Positions 25,237-32,763 of a stretch of 45,911 nucleotides of DNA are shown here, piece after piece (position 1 is the first letter of the stretch; each line of letters begins with the position of its first letter). Source of the DNA: Lachnospiraceae bacterium. GTDB lineage: Bacteria; Bacillota; Clostridia; Lachnospirales; Lachnospiraceae. The stretch lies in NCBI GenBank assembly GCA_024698865.1, contig JAILQS010000133.1, positions 1-45,911 on the forward strand, in the 5' to 3' direction. Position numbers and translations under genes: made by a program. Under the pieces are notes generated by a model, which did not search any database, was not told the origin of the DNA, and worked only from the letters and a program-made list of their open reading frames with translations.

Positions 25237-26163
25237 CTAGTCGGTATATATTTGAATTTCGACACGTCTGTTCTTCGCACGTCCGTCCGGTGTTTTGTTG
25301 CTGGCAACCGGTTCAAACTCTCCTCTTCCGGAAGCTTCCAGTGTCGCCGGATCTAATTTTTTCTTATCCACAAGATATTCAAACACTCTGGTTGCTCTTG
25401 CTTCCGACAGCCACATATTGCTTTCAAATTGGCCTTTTCCCGAAATCGGAACATTATCGGTGTGTCCTACAATCTTGATGAGATTCTTGTCGTAATTCTT
25501 CAAAATATCGCCTACTTTATTCAAAACCGGCTTTGCACCTTTGACAATCTCGTCCTGTCCGGATTCAAACAAAATAGCGCCACTGATAATAATCTTAACA
25601 TATTGATAAGAGTCGTCTACGTCCAACGTAATCTCGTCTTCGACAGCTCCCTTTTCAGCAGCTTTGGCGACTTCGTCATAAAGAGCTTCCACTTCTTTTT
25701 TCTGCTCTTCCTGAAGCTTCTCTTCCATCTGTTCAATGGAATCTGCCTGATTTTGTTCCTCTGCAGTAGATTGACTCTGTTCACCAGACTCCGATTGTTC
25801 CTGCATTTGTGCTTCCGACTCTGAATTGTTCTTTGATACTTCTTCCTGGTCACTTTCCGCTTCAGTATCTTCATCCGCATTACCTCTGCCGGCACCAAAT
25901 GCGCTAAAGTAGGAACTCAAACCTTCCATCTGACTGATTCCCTGTGAAATCAAGCTACCTTCATCCAACGATCTCGCTCCACCCGTAAAGATACTAAAAT
26001 CATTCGAGAAAGATGCTGCAATCTCTGCAAAAGCTTCTGCATCGACGCTGGAAAACGCGAATAACAATACGAAGAAACAAAGCAACAGGTTCATAAGATC
26101 CGAGAACGTGGCCATCCAGGCCGGTGAGCCTCCGCCACCTTCTTCTTTCTTTTTACGAGCCAT
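25237..26163 (-). CDS. motB: Stator protein MotB
   Basis: Peptidoglycan-anchoring stator subunit. The 308-residue protein has a basic start, then PAWMATFSDLMNLLLCFFV with the proton-binding Asp22. The plug-like region near 60-95 follows, then a Glu/Gln/Ser-rich linker of about 75 residues (roughly 95-175), much longer and more acidic than in B. subtilis MotB. The C-terminal OmpA-like domain has GHTDNVPISG and WLSEARATRVFEYL. The linker probably spans the cell wall and may tune stator activation (inference). It follows motA by 2 bases. Confidence 0.96.
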   Translation of the reverse strand: MARKKKEEGGGGSPAWMATFSDLMNLLLCFFVLLFAFSSVDAEAFAEIAASFSNDFSIFTGGARSLDEGSLISQGISQMEGLSSYFSAFGAGRGNADEDTEAESDQEEVSKNNSESEAQMQEQSESGEQSQSTAEEQNQADSIEQMEEKLQEEQKKEVEALYDEVAKAAEKGAVEDEITLDVDDSYQYVKIIISGAILFESGQDEIVKGAKPVLNKVGDILKNYDKNLIKIVGHTDNVPISGKGQFESNMWLSEARATRVFEYLVDKKKLDPATLEASGRGEFEPVASNKTPDGRAKNRRVEIQIYTD

Positions 26164-26165
26164 TA

Positions 26166-26960
26166 TTATTCACCGCCTTCACTGCCTTCACCGATATTTC
26201 CTCTAGCAGCAGGTGCTAAGAAGGATTTGAGTTTTTCTTCAATTACACGAGGGTTTTCACCCGCCTGTATAGATAATAAACCTTCCACCATAACTTCTTT
26301 AATCATGATTTCAGCTTCATTCTTTGCTTTTAGTTTGTTGGCAGTCGGTGTACAAATCCAGTTTGCAATCAACGAACCATAGAATGTTGTAACAAGTGCT
26401 ACCGACATGTTCGGTCCTACCGAAGCCATGTCCGACAGATCCTTTAACATGTTAACCAGACCGATCAGAGTACCAATCATACCCCAGGCAGGTCCCATGG
26501 CAGCCATACCATCCCAGAATCCGATAATCTTACCATGTCGGGAATCGATACATCCTAAGTCTGTTTCGAGAATGCTACGAACCAATTCCGGGTCTGTACC
26601 ATCGACAATCAGCAAAACACCTTTTTTGAGGAAATCATCGTCGATACTTCCCGCTGCTTCTTCCAATGCCAGAAGACCTTCTTTTCTGGCTACATTTGAA
26701 AGATCAATAATACTTTTTATCGTCTCTTCTTCATTCGAAGGAGTTGTTTTCATAATGAGTCCAATGGAGGTTAATGACTTAACAAAGCCACCAATATCCT
26801 GCGCCTGTGTTAACATACAAGCAAATGTTCCTCCGATTGTAATGATGATGGATGGCATATCTACGAAGTTCATAACCGCCTGAAATGACTTACCGAATAC
26901 CATACCGAAAATAATTAAACCGAAACAAATTACAATACCTAAAATTGAAGCTATATCCAA
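26166..26960 (-). CDS. motA: Stator protein MotA
   Basis: Ion-channel subunit of the flagellar stator. With the TTG start at 26960 the protein is 264 residues (MDIASILGIVICFGLIIFG). It has four membrane helices and the conserved segments GPAWGMIGTLIGLVNMLKDL and VALVTTFYGSLIAN. The large cytoplasmic loop lies between helices 2 and 3. I choose TTG because AGGTGG sits 8 bases upstream and homologues begin this way; two GTG codons at 26972 and 26969 overlap that ribosome site. Promoter candidates and a structured leader lie upstream, so motA may head its own transcript. It overlaps nothing and is 2 bases from motB. Confidence 0.93.
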   Translation of the reverse strand: MDIASILGIVICFGLIIFGMVFGKSFQAVMNFVDMPSIIITIGGTFACMLTQAQDIGGFVKSLTSIGLIMKTTPSNEEETIKSIIDLSNVARKEGLLALEEAAGSIDDDFLKKGVLLIVDGTDPELVRSILETDLGCIDSRHGKIIGFWDGMAAMGPAWGMIGTLIGLVNMLKDLSDMASVGPNMSVALVTTFYGSLIANWICTPTANKLKAKNEAEIMIKEVMVEGLLSIQAGENPRVIEEKLKSFLAPAARGNIGEGSEGGE

Positions 26961-26981
26961 TGTCGCCACCACCTAATTTTT

Positions 26982-27020
26982 TTAGATAAGAACAAGTGTC
27001 ATTGCGCACATCTTATCTAT
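26982..27020 (-). promoter_or_regulatory. Inverted repeat in the motA leader
   Basis: AGATAAG (minus strand, about 27018-27012) and CTTATCT (26990-26984) can form a 7-base-pair stem around a 21-base loop, ending about 20 bases before the motA start. An A-run follows, not a T-run, so it is not a terminator for this strand. It could affect message stability or access to the ribosome site. Confidence 0.35.
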
Positions 27021-27023
27021 ATA

Positions 27024-27052
27024 ATTTTATCTGAAATTTCGCGTTTTGTCTA
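27024..27052 (-). promoter_or_regulatory. Promoter candidate 1 of motA
   Basis: TAGACA (27052-27047), a 17-base spacer and TAAAAT (27029-27024) on the minus strand match the vegetative consensus at 5 of 6 positions each. They lie about 65 bases before the motA start. A loose CodY-box-like sequence overlaps the -10. Confidence 0.45.
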
Positions 27053-27069
27053 CATTCTTTTACAGTGTT

Positions 27070-27099
27070 TTTATATCCGTGTTCTTTCACCTGTTTCAA
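27070..27099 (-). promoter_or_regulatory. Promoter candidate 2 of motA
   Basis: TTGAAA (27099-27094), an 18-base spacer and TATAAA (27075-27070) on the minus strand lie just after the terminator-like structure behind flgE. Together with candidate 1 this suggests that the motA-onward genes can be transcribed separately from the early flagellar genes. Confidence 0.4.
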
Positions 27100-27101
27100 G
27101 T

Positions 27102-27170
27102 CAAATAAAAGCCAGGATACCAACTATTCTCCTATCGGAAAATAATTAATATCCTGGCTATTAATTATTT
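27102..27170 (-). terminator. Terminator-like hairpin with competing stem, after flgE
   Basis: Seven bases after the flgE stop the minus strand carries AAATAATTAAT (27170-27160), AGCCAGGAT (27159-27151) and ATTAATTATTT (27150-27140). The first and third can form an 11-base-pair AT stem whose 9-base loop is AGCCAGGAT. Further on, ATCCTGGCT (27118-27110) is complementary to the whole of that loop and is followed by TTTATTTG. The second pairing, with a 30-base loop and T-rich tail, looks like an intrinsic terminator. The two pairings cannot fully coexist, so this could be a switch. Confidence 0.55.
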
Positions 27171-27175
27171 ATATA

Positions 27176-28657
27176 TTATCTCTTCAGGTTAATAAGTTCT
27201 TCCAACATCGTATCGGATGTGGTAATAATTCTTGAGTTTGCCTGGAATCCTCTCTGCGTTACGATCATCTGTGTAAATTCTGTTGAGAGGTCTACGTTTG
27301 ACATTTCCAAAACTCCTGTTGTAAGTTTGCCGCCTCCTGCGGTCGGGTCCTGTCCGATTCCATCGAATTCACCGGAGTTCTGTGTCTGAGCAAACATGTT
27401 GCTTCCTACTGCTTCCAAACCGGATGGGTTGGTGAAAGAAGCGGTAACAATCTGTCCAAGAAGACGACTGGTACCATTATCGTATGTACCATAAATCTTA
27501 CCGGACTGGTCAATGCTGATTCCTGACATGTTACCTGCAGGGTATCCTGCTCCACTACCATTGATTGCACCTCTGGTTGGTTCAATAGAAGAACTTCCAC
27601 TTGTAGAGTACATGGTAAGTGATGAGAAATCGATGCTTAAATCTTCAAATGGATTAGCAACGGTGTCATCTGTAAGGAATGCCATGGTTACTTTCTCTCC
27701 AAGGATAGAGAGTAAGTCTGTTTCATTTGGTGTTGCTACATTTGTACCAACAAATTTACCATTAGATCCACTAAACTCTAACATTACACAATCGTCGCCG
27801 TCTTCCGGTCCAACGATTGTGTAGCTGCTACCGTCGTCTGACACCTCACAGGTGTACTCAATTCCACCGAGGGTAACAGTAGCAACCTGCGCTCCATCCG
27901 TGGAGTAGGTTACAGATCCATCTGTGTTCGTGGTTGCTGTAACAAAGATAGAGTTTCCATTGGAGTCGAGAATGTCTGTTACATTTACTGTATACTGGCT
28001 TGTTACATCTGTCTGTTTGATGTTTAACTGTGCTGTATACGCATTACCTAATTTATCGTAGAAAGTAGGCTGTACGTTAATTCCCGTTGATGTAAGGGAA
28101 GTATCGTTCTTATCAATATTTCCGGAAAGATAAGCATCTGTTGTTGCTTCCGGTGCGGAATATAAGAACTTAGGTGCCATAACGGTCAAATCCTGAACTG
28201 CTGCACGAACAACTTCGCCGGTTTGATCATCAACCATCCATCCCTGTACGGTTGCACCTGAGGAGGTACATAAAGTACCATTTGCATCTATTTTAAAGGA
28301 TCCATCCTTAGTAAAATAATTTGTTCCACCGGATTTGACTACAAAAAACGCATCTCCTGAAATCATTACATCAAGCGGATTGTCTGTTGTCTGTGAACCA
28401 CCGGCTGTTGTCATTGAACTTGTGATAGATGCCAGACCTGAACCAAGACCGATCTGCTTTGCATTGGTACCGGCTGCACCGGTTACTTCATTGGCACCGG
28501 ATGCACTCTGTGTTGTCTGATAAAGTACGTCGGAAAAATTAACTGTACTTGATTTAAAACCTACTGTGTTAACGTTGGCGATATTGTTACCAATAACGTC
28601 CATTTTGGTCTGGTGTGTTTTTAAACCTGCAACACCAGAAAATAATGATCTCATCAT
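27176..28657 (-). CDS. flgE: Flagellar hook protein FlgE
   Basis: Structural protein of the universal-joint hook. The 493-residue protein has the N-terminal flagellar rod/hook signature (MMRSLFSGVAGLKTHQTKMD followed by VIGNNIANVNTVGFKSS). A large Thr/Ser/Asp-rich variable D1-D2 region comes next. The C-terminal FlgE/F/G motif is MSNVDLSTEFTQMIVTQRGF, then QANSRIITTSD. Size and domain plan are those of hook proteins. GGAGG lies 10 bases before the ATG. A 131-base leader with two adjacent hairpins separates it from the preceding gene, and a terminator-like structure follows. No flbD/swrD-like gene lies between flgE and motA, unlike many clusters. Confidence 0.96.
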   Translation of the reverse strand: MMRSLFSGVAGLKTHQTKMDVIGNNIANVNTVGFKSSTVNFSDVLYQTTQSASGANEVTGAAGTNAKQIGLGSGLASITSSMTTAGGSQTTDNPLDVMISGDAFFVVKSGGTNYFTKDGSFKIDANGTLCTSSGATVQGWMVDDQTGEVVRAAVQDLTVMAPKFLYSAPEATTDAYLSGNIDKNDTSLTSTGINVQPTFYDKLGNAYTAQLNIKQTDVTSQYTVNVTDILDSNGNSIFVTATTNTDGSVTYSTDGAQVATVTLGGIEYTCEVSDDGSSYTIVGPEDGDDCVMLEFSGSNGKFVGTNVATPNETDLLSILGEKVTMAFLTDDTVANPFEDLSIDFSSLTMYSTSGSSSIEPTRGAINGSGAGYPAGNMSGISIDQSGKIYGTYDNGTSRLLGQIVTASFTNPSGLEAVGSNMFAQTQNSGEFDGIGQDPTAGGGKLTTGVLEMSNVDLSTEFTQMIVTQRGFQANSRIITTSDTMLEELINLKR

Positions 28658-28728
28658 AATAAATCAACCTCCTGATAAAATAGCACTTACTTTACGTATT
28701 TACTATCCAATTTTTTGCGAGGCAATTT

Positions 28729-28780
28729 GCATCTAATCTGTCAGTCATAGATGCCACACTTCCTAATGAGGTCCAGTGTG
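28729..28780 (-). other. Two back-to-back RNA hairpins in the flgE leader
   Basis: On the minus strand CACACT...AGTGTG (28780-28755) has an inner CCT/AGG stem and AATG-type loop. It is followed without a gap by GCATCTA...TAGATGC (28754-28729) with a 12-base loop. Neither has a T-run, so they are not terminators. They lie 72 bases before the flgE start in a 131-base gap that otherwise shows nothing recognisable. Confidence 0.5.
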
Positions 28781-28788
28781 TATTGCTT

Positions 28789-29196
28789 CTAGCTAATAAC
28801 TGCTCCGTCTATGTTTGTAAAAACTCCGTCATTTCCATCGTTCACCGCTGTAATGACTGTATTGTTTTTTACATTTACGATGAATGCCAAATCATCCACC
28901 ATTACGAGAGACTCGTTAATGCCTTTTTCTCTTGCTTTACTCGTTCCATTTTCCAGTCTTTGCATCTGTTCTTTGGATAAATCAATATTTCTGTCCGATA
29001 ACCTCTGGTTTGCATGTTTCGAAAATCTAAGTGATGAATTTGCAATCACCAGATCGGATTCTTTGGTTTTTAAAACATCTGCAAAAGAAACCGGTGAAGA
29101 ATTCGCTGATGAATCAGCTTTCTTTGTCTGTTCTTTTAAAAGCTGTCCCGTCATTTGTTCAATGGAAGAGTATAGTTTGCTTTGAATCAAATTCAT
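28789..29196 (-). CDS. Flagellar operon protein, TIGR02530 type
   Basis: The 135-residue protein matches my recollection of the TIGR02530 family of Firmicute flagellar-operon proteins, always found between flgD and flgE. The C-terminal half carries the conserved pattern FSKHANQRLSDRNIDLSKEQ and then LVMVDDLAFIVNVKNNTVIT. The N-terminal half is polar and variable. No membrane segment or enzyme motif is seen. The biochemical role is not established; a hook-assembly chaperone or export accessory is possible. GGAGG lies 6 bases before the ATG; it follows flgD by 39 bases. Confidence 0.88.
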   Translation of the reverse strand: MNLIQSKLYSSIEQMTGQLLKEQTKKADSSANSSPVSFADVLKTKESDLVIANSSLRFSKHANQRLSDRNIDLSKEQMQRLENGTSKAREKGINESLVMVDDLAFIVNVKNNTVITAVNDGNDGVFTNIDGAVIS

Positions 29197-29235
29197 AGGA
29201 TACCTCCATTCTATTTCGCGACTGCTTACTGGCTT

Positions 29236-30027
29236 TTAGCCTTCTTCTGTCCCTGTATTATTTATATCGGCACTTGTCTCCTCATTCTTTATACCCGGTT
29301 TGTTGCCAATTATTGTAATATCTGCTTTGTCGGCAACTACGGTTTGTAACGGATCATTAAATACGAAACCGATAGAATATTTTCCAGCATCCAAATCTTC
29401 AAATGCTTTGGATGAAATGGTAAGTTTGCCGGCTTCATAAGAAAGATTCTCACTCTCTACCGCTTTTCCGTTTATGTATACGAGAATGGACGATGCCTGG
29501 AATTCATCCTGTCCAAGGGAAACTTTAAGTGTAAGGTCTTTTGGATCCTCATGATCATATTTCGCATGTGTTTCTTCAACAGAAGGTATCTTTTTGGAAA
29601 TAATATAATCACTTCCTACAACGGAATACAAATCATCGATTGGATAAAGTGTTCCTTCGATGGAAAGTTGCGCTTTTCCGCCCTCCATTCGTACGAAATC
29701 TACAACGCCTTCCACATATGTTGTATTGCCGGAAGCAGATGAGGTCTTAACAATTACATCCTGTCCTACCAGTGAAAATGCCTGACTGTTGAGTGTTGTC
29801 TGACTCATATTCTGCATCTGTTCCAGTTCAGAGAACGTTGCTAACTGTGAAACATATTCCGTATTGTCTGTCGGTTCCAATGGATCCTGATATTTCATTT
29901 GTGCTACCAGCAACTGCAAAAACTGTTCTTTATCTACACTAGAGCCGGATTTCTTGGAATCACTCGCCTTTTCATTGGCTAATTGCCCGTTGTTAATCGG
30001 AGCGGTTAATGGTGTAGTATCTGCCAT
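29236..30027 (-). CDS. flgD: Hook cap protein FlgD with extra Ig-like module
   Basis: Scaffold that caps the growing hook. The 263-residue protein has the canonical N-terminal core (KEQFLQLLVAQMKYQDPLEP followed by TDNTEYVSQLATFSELEQMQ, about 32-72) and the middle beta region to about 145. Residues about 163-240 form a further beta-rich module (LTLKVSLGQDEFQASSILVY followed by IN-G and later KLTISSKAFEDLDAGKYSIG). Its pattern resembles an X2/Ig-like domain: strand, alternating hydrophobics, then L..L..GKYSIGFVF. B. subtilis FlgD is only about 140 residues. The short tail is acidic. It follows fliK by 15 bases. Confidence 0.93.
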   Translation of the reverse strand: MADTTPLTAPINNGQLANEKASDSKKSGSSVDKEQFLQLLVAQMKYQDPLEPTDNTEYVSQLATFSELEQMQNMSQTTLNSQAFSLVGQDVIVKTSSASGNTTYVEGVVDFVRMEGGKAQLSIEGTLYPIDDLYSVVGSDYIISKKIPSVEETHAKYDHEDPKDLTLKVSLGQDEFQASSILVYINGKAVESENLSYEAGKLTISSKAFEDLDAGKYSIGFVFNDPLQTVVADKADITIIGNKPGIKNEETSADINNTGTEEG

Positions 30028-30042
30028 AATATTCTCCTTTCC

Positions 30043-31470
30043 TTATGCTGTATAATCAAGGCTTCCTCCGTTGTCCTGCATAACTTTTGCTGCTAACTCT
30101 TCTTCTTCGGTGAGGTTATCCATCTCACTTAAAGAAGATGCATCTAAATTAACTCTCCTACGACTGTTGCCTTTCTTCTGTCCTTCATTACCGGATGCTG
30201 ATTCCTGATTATGTTCAAAACCAAAATCAGAAATATTTACTTCGATGGATGTTACTTTCAATCCCTGATTATTGAGATTATCCCTAAGCGACTCTACCTG
30301 AGTCATCAGTGCTTCTCTCACAAATTCGTTCTGTGCATGGAAGCTTGCAGTTACCTGTCCGTTTCTCTCAACAATCTGTACATTTACTTTTCCAAGATGC
30401 TCCGGATTCAATGTAAGTTCCACTGAGGTATCTTCCGGTTTCAAGGAAACTTTAATCTGTTCGAGCACCTGTTTTGTAATGTCATTGAATGTAATCTCCT
30501 GCTGTTCCATCACCTGTCTTGCATCTACGGATAAATTATCGCTTGCTTTATGCAGGTTATAAAGGAAATCCTGCAAAGGATTCTGCTGTTCTTTGTTATC
30601 ATTCGTAAAATCCCTTGTGTCAAATTTCTTTCCGTTATTATTTGTTGTTTCAATTTCTTTTTCTGTTTTGACAACAAAACTGATACCTTCGTCATTGTCT
30701 GTCTCCGGTACTTCTTCCTGCGGAGCAATACTAAGCTGATTAGTATCTTCCTCTAAAACAACATTTAAATTAAGTACCTGTTCGCCTCCCTGGAACTGTT
30801 CCAGTACTTCCAGCAACTCCTCCTTGGTAATTGGCATTTCTTCCGGTAATTCCACATTTGCGACCTGCTCCATCAAGTCTTTAAATTGAACCGTAAGTTC
30901 TTCATTGGTTACAAGCTCCATCGGACTTTCGATTCCTACTGCCTTTTGAAATACCTCCTGTAAATTCTCCGGCATAAGCAAATCTTCATACGTCATGGAC
31001 AAATCCTGTAACATACTTTTCAAATCGCCTTCACCCAAATCAAGTGCCTGTGTAACGATATCCTCAACCGCTGTTTCGAGTTGTTCCAGTGCCTGATTAA
31101 TCATAACCAATCCTGCCTGAACTACTTCTTTCACTTCTTCCGGCAATTCGTCGATTGTGTCTGCTTCTTTGACCGCTTTTGTGAACTCATCTTTTGTAAC
31201 CGTAACATCATCCGTAACCTGTTTATCCGCTTTTCCTTTTGCGGTTTTGTTACTTGACTTTACATCCATGTTTTTCTCGTTGTTACCGTTTTGTGCACCG
31301 TCATTCTTCACTTCCGCTTTTACGGATATTTTATTCATATTCATTTCGGTATTACTTTTCAAAATATCTGAAAAACTACTTGTGGTTTTGGCAACTGCGT
31401 TATCCTTAACATTTGCATTTGGTGTAGAAAACAAGTTCACTGCCTGTGTCAAGACGCTTTGTGTCATCAT
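30043..31470 (-). CDS. fliK: Hook-length control protein FliK
   Basis: Secreted molecular ruler that measures hook length and triggers the FlhB switch. The 475-residue protein has a variable, acidic and Asn-rich N-terminal two-thirds, as expected for the ruler. The conserved C-terminal hook-length domain is at about 335-420 (VELTLNPEHLGKVNVQIVER followed by NGQVTASFHAQNEFVREAL). The remaining tail is basic then acidic. The start has two ATGs in tandem with GGAGG about 8 bases before the first. It lies between the MotE/YlxF-like gene and flgD, the standard position. Confidence 0.93.
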   Translation of the reverse strand: MMTQSVLTQAVNLFSTPNANVKDNAVAKTTSSFSDILKSNTEMNMNKISVKAEVKNDGAQNGNNEKNMDVKSSNKTAKGKADKQVTDDVTVTKDEFTKAVKEADTIDELPEEVKEVVQAGLVMINQALEQLETAVEDIVTQALDLGEGDLKSMLQDLSMTYEDLLMPENLQEVFQKAVGIESPMELVTNEELTVQFKDLMEQVANVELPEEMPITKEELLEVLEQFQGGEQVLNLNVVLEEDTNQLSIAPQEEVPETDNDEGISFVVKTEKEIETTNNNGKKFDTRDFTNDNKEQQNPLQDFLYNLHKASDNLSVDARQVMEQQEITFNDITKQVLEQIKVSLKPEDTSVELTLNPEHLGKVNVQIVERNGQVTASFHAQNEFVREALMTQVESLRDNLNNQGLKVTSIEVNISDFGFEHNQESASGNEGQKKGNSRRRVNLDASSLSEMDNLTEEEELAAKVMQDNGGSLDYTA

Positions 31471-31514
31471 GTTTCATTCCTCCTTTCTGTTTACTTGCAG
31501 AAGGTTCCAATGCT

Positions 31515-32267
31515 CTAATTGATTAAAGACATTTTCTTGGTAACCTGTGCTGCATACTCGGCGGACATTTCGGCAATAATGGCTGCGCTTTCTTCCGGTT
31601 TCATATTCTTCAGAATCTGACATACCAGATCCAAATCCCCGGTCATTACTTCAAGAATCTGTGCGGCATTTGCAGGATCCATCGCTGCATATCTTTGTGC
31701 CTGTTCTTTGATGTTCGCTCTTGACTCTAACTGCTCTACCACTTTCTGATAAATCGCCTCGGCATTTGTCGGATCGATTTCTTCGTAATACTTTTTATAT
31801 TCTTCAATATCGGGAGCATTTTTCGTGAACACAACTTCGTTATCGAACTCTTCTTTCTGCTTTGCAAATTCTGCCTGATTCTGTTCAAATACTTTAAGTC
31901 TTGCCACTTCCGCTTCCAACTGCGCAATATAATCTGTATTCGCGGTAGCTGAATTAGAAGAAGAACTCATCATAAGTTCTAACTCGTTGATTTTGTCAAT
32001 TGCCTGTCCGAGTGAGGTATAGGTATTCCCTTCACTATCTACTATATCGGCATTTCCCGGCAAAACTTTATTCAAAACAGGAACATCTTTTAAAATTGGC
32101 GTCAAAACATTACTTCCAAAGCCTCCAACGTCCATTTTGATAAGTAATCCGAACACAAAAAGCCAGATGATAACAATTGCCATTGCAATTAGAAACGTCA
32201 TCAGTTTGCTTCCGAATTTCTCTTCATTTCCGATATCTTCAATTTTATCTTTATTCTTCTTTGCCAT
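31515..32267 (-). CDS. MotE/YlxF-like flagellar membrane protein (MgtE N-domain fold)
   Basis: The 250-residue protein has a basic start and one membrane helix (about 21-43). A coiled-coil stretch follows near 90-135 (IAQLEAEVARLKVFEQNQAE). The C-terminal domain ends in repeated MgtE-N-like turns (MDPANAAQILEVMTGDLDLV, then MKPEESAAIIAEM). This is the plan of the YlxF/MotE-type proteins encoded between fliJ and fliK in Firmicutes; related MotE proteins chaperone the stator protein MotC in other bacteria. The exact role here is unproven. The ATG at 32267 has GGAGG 5 bases upstream and is preferred over the ATG at 32291. Confidence 0.85.
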   Translation of the reverse strand: MAKKNKDKIEDIGNEEKFGSKLMTFLIAMAIVIIWLFVFGLLIKMDVGGFGSNVLTPILKDVPVLNKVLPGNADIVDSEGNTYTSLGQAIDKINELELMMSSSSNSATANTDYIAQLEAEVARLKVFEQNQAEFAKQKEEFDNEVVFTKNAPDIEEYKKYYEEIDPTNAEAIYQKVVEQLESRANIKEQAQRYAAMDPANAAQILEVMTGDLDLVCQILKNMKPEESAAIIAEMSAEYAAQVTKKMSLIN

Positions 32268-32303
32268 GATATCCTCCATTTCAAGCGACACAAGGTGAAC
32301 AAG

Positions 32304-32741
32304 TTACGGACGGAATCTGTAACTTACCAATTCATCCACGTCTCTTCTTTCTTCCTTCTCTACTTCTTTCTTAAACTCTTCAAATGCTTTCTCTTTTAGT
32401 TTTTCATGTGTTTTTCTCTCAATCATTGCTTCGTTCAACACATTTCTTGCAATTTCGAGTTGTTCTTCACATTTACGGATCACACGTTTTTGCTCTTCGA
32501 TATGATATTTCATCACTTCGATTGCTTCCTCCGTGCTCTTAATATCCAGAAGCGCAAGCCTATCCAGCAATAACTTCGCAAGCGTTTTCTCGTAGTAGAG
32601 TTTCTTTTGTTCCAGCGCTTCGAGTTTGTCTTCCTCTGCGTTAAGCGCAGCTTGAGCGGCGGCAAATTCGCCTTTTGCCTGTTCTTCCATTTTATACTTA
32701 ATGGACAAAATATTCTCCATTTTATAAACAAACTTCGCCAA
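32304..32741 (-). CDS. fliJ: Flagellar export chaperone FliJ
   Basis: Small coiled-coil stalk of the FliH-FliI ATPase complex and escort for export chaperones. The 145-residue protein is almost entirely charged helix (MAKFVYKMENILSIKYKMEE, then repeated Lys/Glu heptad-like runs), matching FliJ in length and start. The start codon is TTG at 32741: homologues begin MAKF, and GGTGAG lies just upstream. The next Met would drop that conserved start. It follows fliI by 22 bases. Confidence 0.9.
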   Translation of the reverse strand: MAKFVYKMENILSIKYKMEEQAKGEFAAAQAALNAEEDKLEALEQKKLYYEKTLAKLLLDRLALLDIKSTEEAIEVMKYHIEEQKRVIRKCEEQLEIARNVLNEAMIERKTHEKLKEKAFEEFKKEVEKEERRDVDELVSYRFRP

Positions 32742-32763
32742 CTACTCACCCACTTTACAAATG

